From Amoebophrya sp. AT5.2 (Eukaryota > Sar > Dinophyceae > Syndiniales > Amoebophryaceae): a DNA stretch of 20,949 bases. The stretch lies in the NCBI GenBank assembly GCA_005223375.1, contig RXOD01004533.1, forward strand, positions 1 to 20,949, read 5' to 3'. Numbering within the stretch: position 1 is the stretch's first letter; every line of letters begins with the position of its first letter. This document shows positions 19,487 through 20,949 of this stretch, piece after piece. The notes under the pieces are model-generated. The model saw nothing but the letters and a program-made list of their open reading frames with translations. It had not been told where the DNA came from and did not search any database. Made by a program: the position numbers and the translations under genes.

Positions 19487-19837
19487 TTATTCAGAGGCGT
19501 CACGACGCCGCTCACGCGGCTTGGTAGGCTCTGGGATCATGGCATCAGTGTAGCGCTTGGCTACTTGTAGCAGGTCGCTGCAGTGTTTGGCCGCATGCTC
19601 TTTGTCCTTCAACTTCTTCTTCAGTTCCTCGACCTGCTTACGCAGCTTTTGCTCCTCTAGGAGCGAGCGATCGAGCGCCTCCTGCTTGCGCTCTAACTCG
19701 TATGCCATGGCGTCCATCTTATTGTTTTTGGCATCGATGTCGTAGCCAAGGGAGCCCCAACCGAAGTCGGACACATTGCGATCGATATCGCCCCAGCGAG
19801 CGCTGTACATTCCTTCGAACTCGATCTTGGAGCACAT
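19487..19837 (-). CDS. Coiled-coil accessory protein, 116 aa
   Basis: I prefer the ATG at 19837 (context GGAGCATG) to a longer frame starting at 19927, whose extra residues are hydrophobic and overlap the leader. The N-terminal third is aromatic and Gly/Asp-rich (YSARWGDIDRNVSDFGWGS). From about residue 38 there is a long charged helix with heptad spacing (MAYELERKQEAL, EEQKLRKQVEELKKKL), predicting a coiled coil. It ends with a basic tail (KPRERRRDASE). It is the most 5' ORF of the element that I accept. Oligomerisation is implied; the function is unknown. Confidence 0.6.
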   Translation of the reverse strand: MCSKIEFEGMYSARWGDIDRNVSDFGWGSLGYDIDAKNNKMDAMAYELERKQEALDRSLLEEQKLRKQVEELKKKLKDKEHAAKHCSDLLQVAKRYTDAMIPEPTKPRERRRDASE

Positions 19838-20599
19838 GCTCCAGATACAACACGGCAGTAGTGAGACCCTGACGAAGATAGAGTGCAAAAGGAAAGTCCG
19901 CATCGAGGCAATACGTGAGATGTGCAAGCAAGGCGCCTTCTTTGATCGTTAGGCTTCGTGCACGCAACAGCTCAGATCTTTCGGGCGTGGTGCGTGCCGA
20001 GTTGCAGAGTTGTCCATAGATCTGGGCCCTCATGAGGGGTCGTCACGTGATTTCCGCATTGATGCTTTTGAGTCTCGCAAGTCGAAGAGCATTGGAAGAG
20101 AGCAGTGGGTGTGCGCTCAGTGCGCAGTACGGTAGAACGCAATGCGGTAGGCAAGTTCTTCCGGTAGCCAGTTCCAGTCTCAAATGCTGTTGCCGTGGGC
20201 GTAGCGAGTGGCCGGAGTGCGGCTCTGCGGAGATTTGTGATGAGGAAGAAAGCCAAGAGTAGGGGTTCCCCTAGGGGGGAACGTGGTAGCCAGACTCGTA
20301 GGCGAGTACTGACTACCGTGAGCTTCCGGAGGCAGACTCTAGGGAGTTCCTGCCGGAAGCGAGGGCCTGCACGGGGCAGTTTATCATACAAGAGAGAACT
20401 GTGAAGATACTCAGACTAAGCTCAACGCAGATCCTCGACAAGTCCTGACGACCCGAACACCGGGTGACAGGGCGAGTGAGGCGAACCTGGTGTCCCTGCC
20501 GAGACCCCGAGGGAACAGGACGATCGCCGAGACGAACGCTGTTCAGCAACGGGTAGGTAGCGAGGAGCAAGAGAGAAAGAGAGAGAGTCTGAGAATCCC
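19838..20599 (-). other. Long structured 5' leader of the element
   Basis: These 760 bp lie between the right repeat and the first accepted ORF. A 139-codon minus-strand frame (19972-20391) crosses the stem-loop cluster. Its Arg/Leu/Thr-rich composition looks like translation of structured RNA rather than a protein, so I left it out. Besides the three-hairpin cluster there is a small inverted repeat, TGCGC/GCGCA, at 20112-20126. Functions such as packaging, translation control or circularisation are plausible but unproven. Confidence 0.5.
20265..20360 (-). promoter_or_regulatory. Cluster of three stem-loops with identical four-base loops
   Basis: Hairpin 1 is 20265-20282 (GTTCCCC / GGGGAAC, perfect 7 bp). 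Hairpin 2 is 20285-20317, about 13 pairs with one mismatch and one bulge. Hairpin 3 is 20322-20360, an outer 8-bp stem GCTTCCGG / CCGGAAGC, an internal loop and an inner ACTC / GAGT. All three close on TAGG (plus strand), that is CCTA in the element's sense RNA, and only 2 and 4 bases separate them. The stems differ while the loops are the same, which points to a selected RNA motif. Confidence 0.7.
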
Positions 20600-20627
20600 C
20601 TTAACTGCAAAAAAGAAAGCAGTTAAG
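20600..20627 (-). promoter_or_regulatory. 9-bp inverted repeat and 3' splice site at the repeat/leader junction
   Basis: CTTAACTGC (20600-20608) and GCAGTTAAG (20619-20627) are perfect inverted copies around a 10-base A-rich loop, straddling the inner end of the right Y repeat (20606). On the sense strand the same bases read TTAAC, CTGCTTTCTTTTTTGCAG: a branch-like sequence, a pyrimidine tract and an AG (20606-20605), a textbook 3' splice site. The left repeat copy lacks both the stem and the AG. Confidence 0.55.
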
Positions 20628-20949
20628 TCAGTAGTCCCAAGCCCGAATTCAGATACAAGAGAGACACGAGACGAGAGTGGTGTATTGGTGTGGGAAGCGC
20701 CTGGAGATGTCCGGGACTTCGATATTTATCTTCTCAAAAATATTACAGTCCCGATCAGTCTCCAGTTAGCTTAGTATGTTCTTTGTCAATATGACCGATA
20801 CTTCACCGAGACCGAGTGGTCGCGGCAACGCGAGCCAGTGTCGACACCACGGAAACAGAAGAGGCAAACCGAGGTGCACTGGCAGGTAACGCTGACAGAT
20901 CACGAAGACGCATCTGACGTTTCCTTCAACCGACTAAGAAGTGTTCCCC
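20606..20949 (-). repeat. Right long direct repeat (Y 20606-20737, X 20738-20949)
   Basis: This matches 5454-5797 with a single T/C difference at 20648. The window ends at 20949, exactly the last base shared by all three X copies, which suggests an assembly break at a repeat or a cut at the repeat edge. In sense direction it is the 5' end of the element as seen here, so it may hold the promoter and a 5' leader intron. Confidence 0.93.

Larger units (their letters stand above)
5095..20949 (-). mobile_element. Giant intron-bearing tyrosine-recombinase (DIRS-order) retroelement
   Basis: One minus-strand unit is bounded by long, nearly identical direct repeats. The left (5454-5797) and right (20606-20949) copies lie exactly 15,152 bp apart and differ at one base (5496 C, 20648 T). 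Between them in sense order are a structured leader, seven accessory ORFs or genes, a Gag-like gene and a Pol gene. Pol has reverse transcriptase, RNase H and a tyrosine recombinase, with no DDE integrase and no protease that I can recognise; that domain set defines the DIRS order. Known DIRS and Ngaro elements are usually about 4-8 kb, so this one is very large. Near-identical repeats and intact reading frames suggest recent activity. The right boundary is not seen, because the window stops exactly where the repeat match ends. The left boundary is taken as 5095, where the third copy of the repeat core ends beside the kinase gene. Confidence 0.8.

Noticed and set aside
19972..20391. 139-codon minus-strand frame in the element leader
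   Set aside because: It runs through the three-hairpin cluster and has no protein-like features; the RNA structure explains the sequence better.
5454..20949. Reading the unit as a conventional LTR (Gypsy/Copia) element
   Set aside because: No DDE integrase, aspartic protease or tRNA primer-binding site was seen, and the 3' part of Pol has tyrosine-recombinase boxes; the repeats also include a third, separated core copy.
1..20949. CRISPR arrays, tRNA or rRNA genes
   Set aside because: No regularly spaced short repeats and no tRNA- or rRNA-like conserved blocks were seen on either strand; this is a eukaryotic sequence with introns.

Overview
This is a microbial-eukaryote nuclear fragment. Three host genes with introns occupy about 1-5,090. 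Most of the rest (about 5,095-20,949) is one large tyrosine-recombinase (DIRS-order) retroelement. Every gene I can support, host or element, is on the minus strand. The inferred introns are short (62-373 bp), nearly all GT-AG with one probable GC-AG, and all three standard stops are used. One-way gene order and a GC-AG intron would fit an alveolate such as a dinoflagellate relative, but the sequence does not settle the taxon.

Host region, reading down the minus strand: a PRP4-type spliceosomal kinase (3282-5088, three exons), RNase H2 subunit C (2035-2514), and an unrecognised two-exon protein with an acidic stretch and a glycine run (296-1611).

Element, in its own 5'->3' direction (decreasing coordinates): a terminal repeat (20949-20606); a leader with three consecutive stem-loops that share one loop sequence (20360-20265); a coiled-coil ORF; a tightly packed row of small ORFs (83, 127, 148, 201 and 97 aa), where the 201-aa one is a TARG1/OARD1-like macrodomain and the 127- and 148-aa ones are diverged tandem paralogues with a four-cysteine motif; a three-exon 319-aa protein; a multi-exon Gag-like protein ending in an N/W/K/G-rich nucleocapsid-like tail; and a multi-exon Pol with reverse transcriptase, RNase H and tyrosine recombinase. 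The repeat then recurs (5797-5454), followed by a unique 147-bp piece and a third copy of the 212-bp repeat core (5306-5095), which ends six bases before the splice-acceptor-like CCAG in front of the kinase ATG.

The exon models for Pol, Gag, the 319-aa gene, the kinase and the orphan gene were built by hand from splice sites. In each one the reading phase closes across every junction. Pol should copy and integrate the element and the Gag-like protein should package its RNA. The small 5' ORFs look like virus-style accessory genes. What is unusual is the combination of size (15,152 bp from one repeat to the next), introns inside a retroelement, a captured ADP-ribose-binding domain, and a compact array of small related ORFs.
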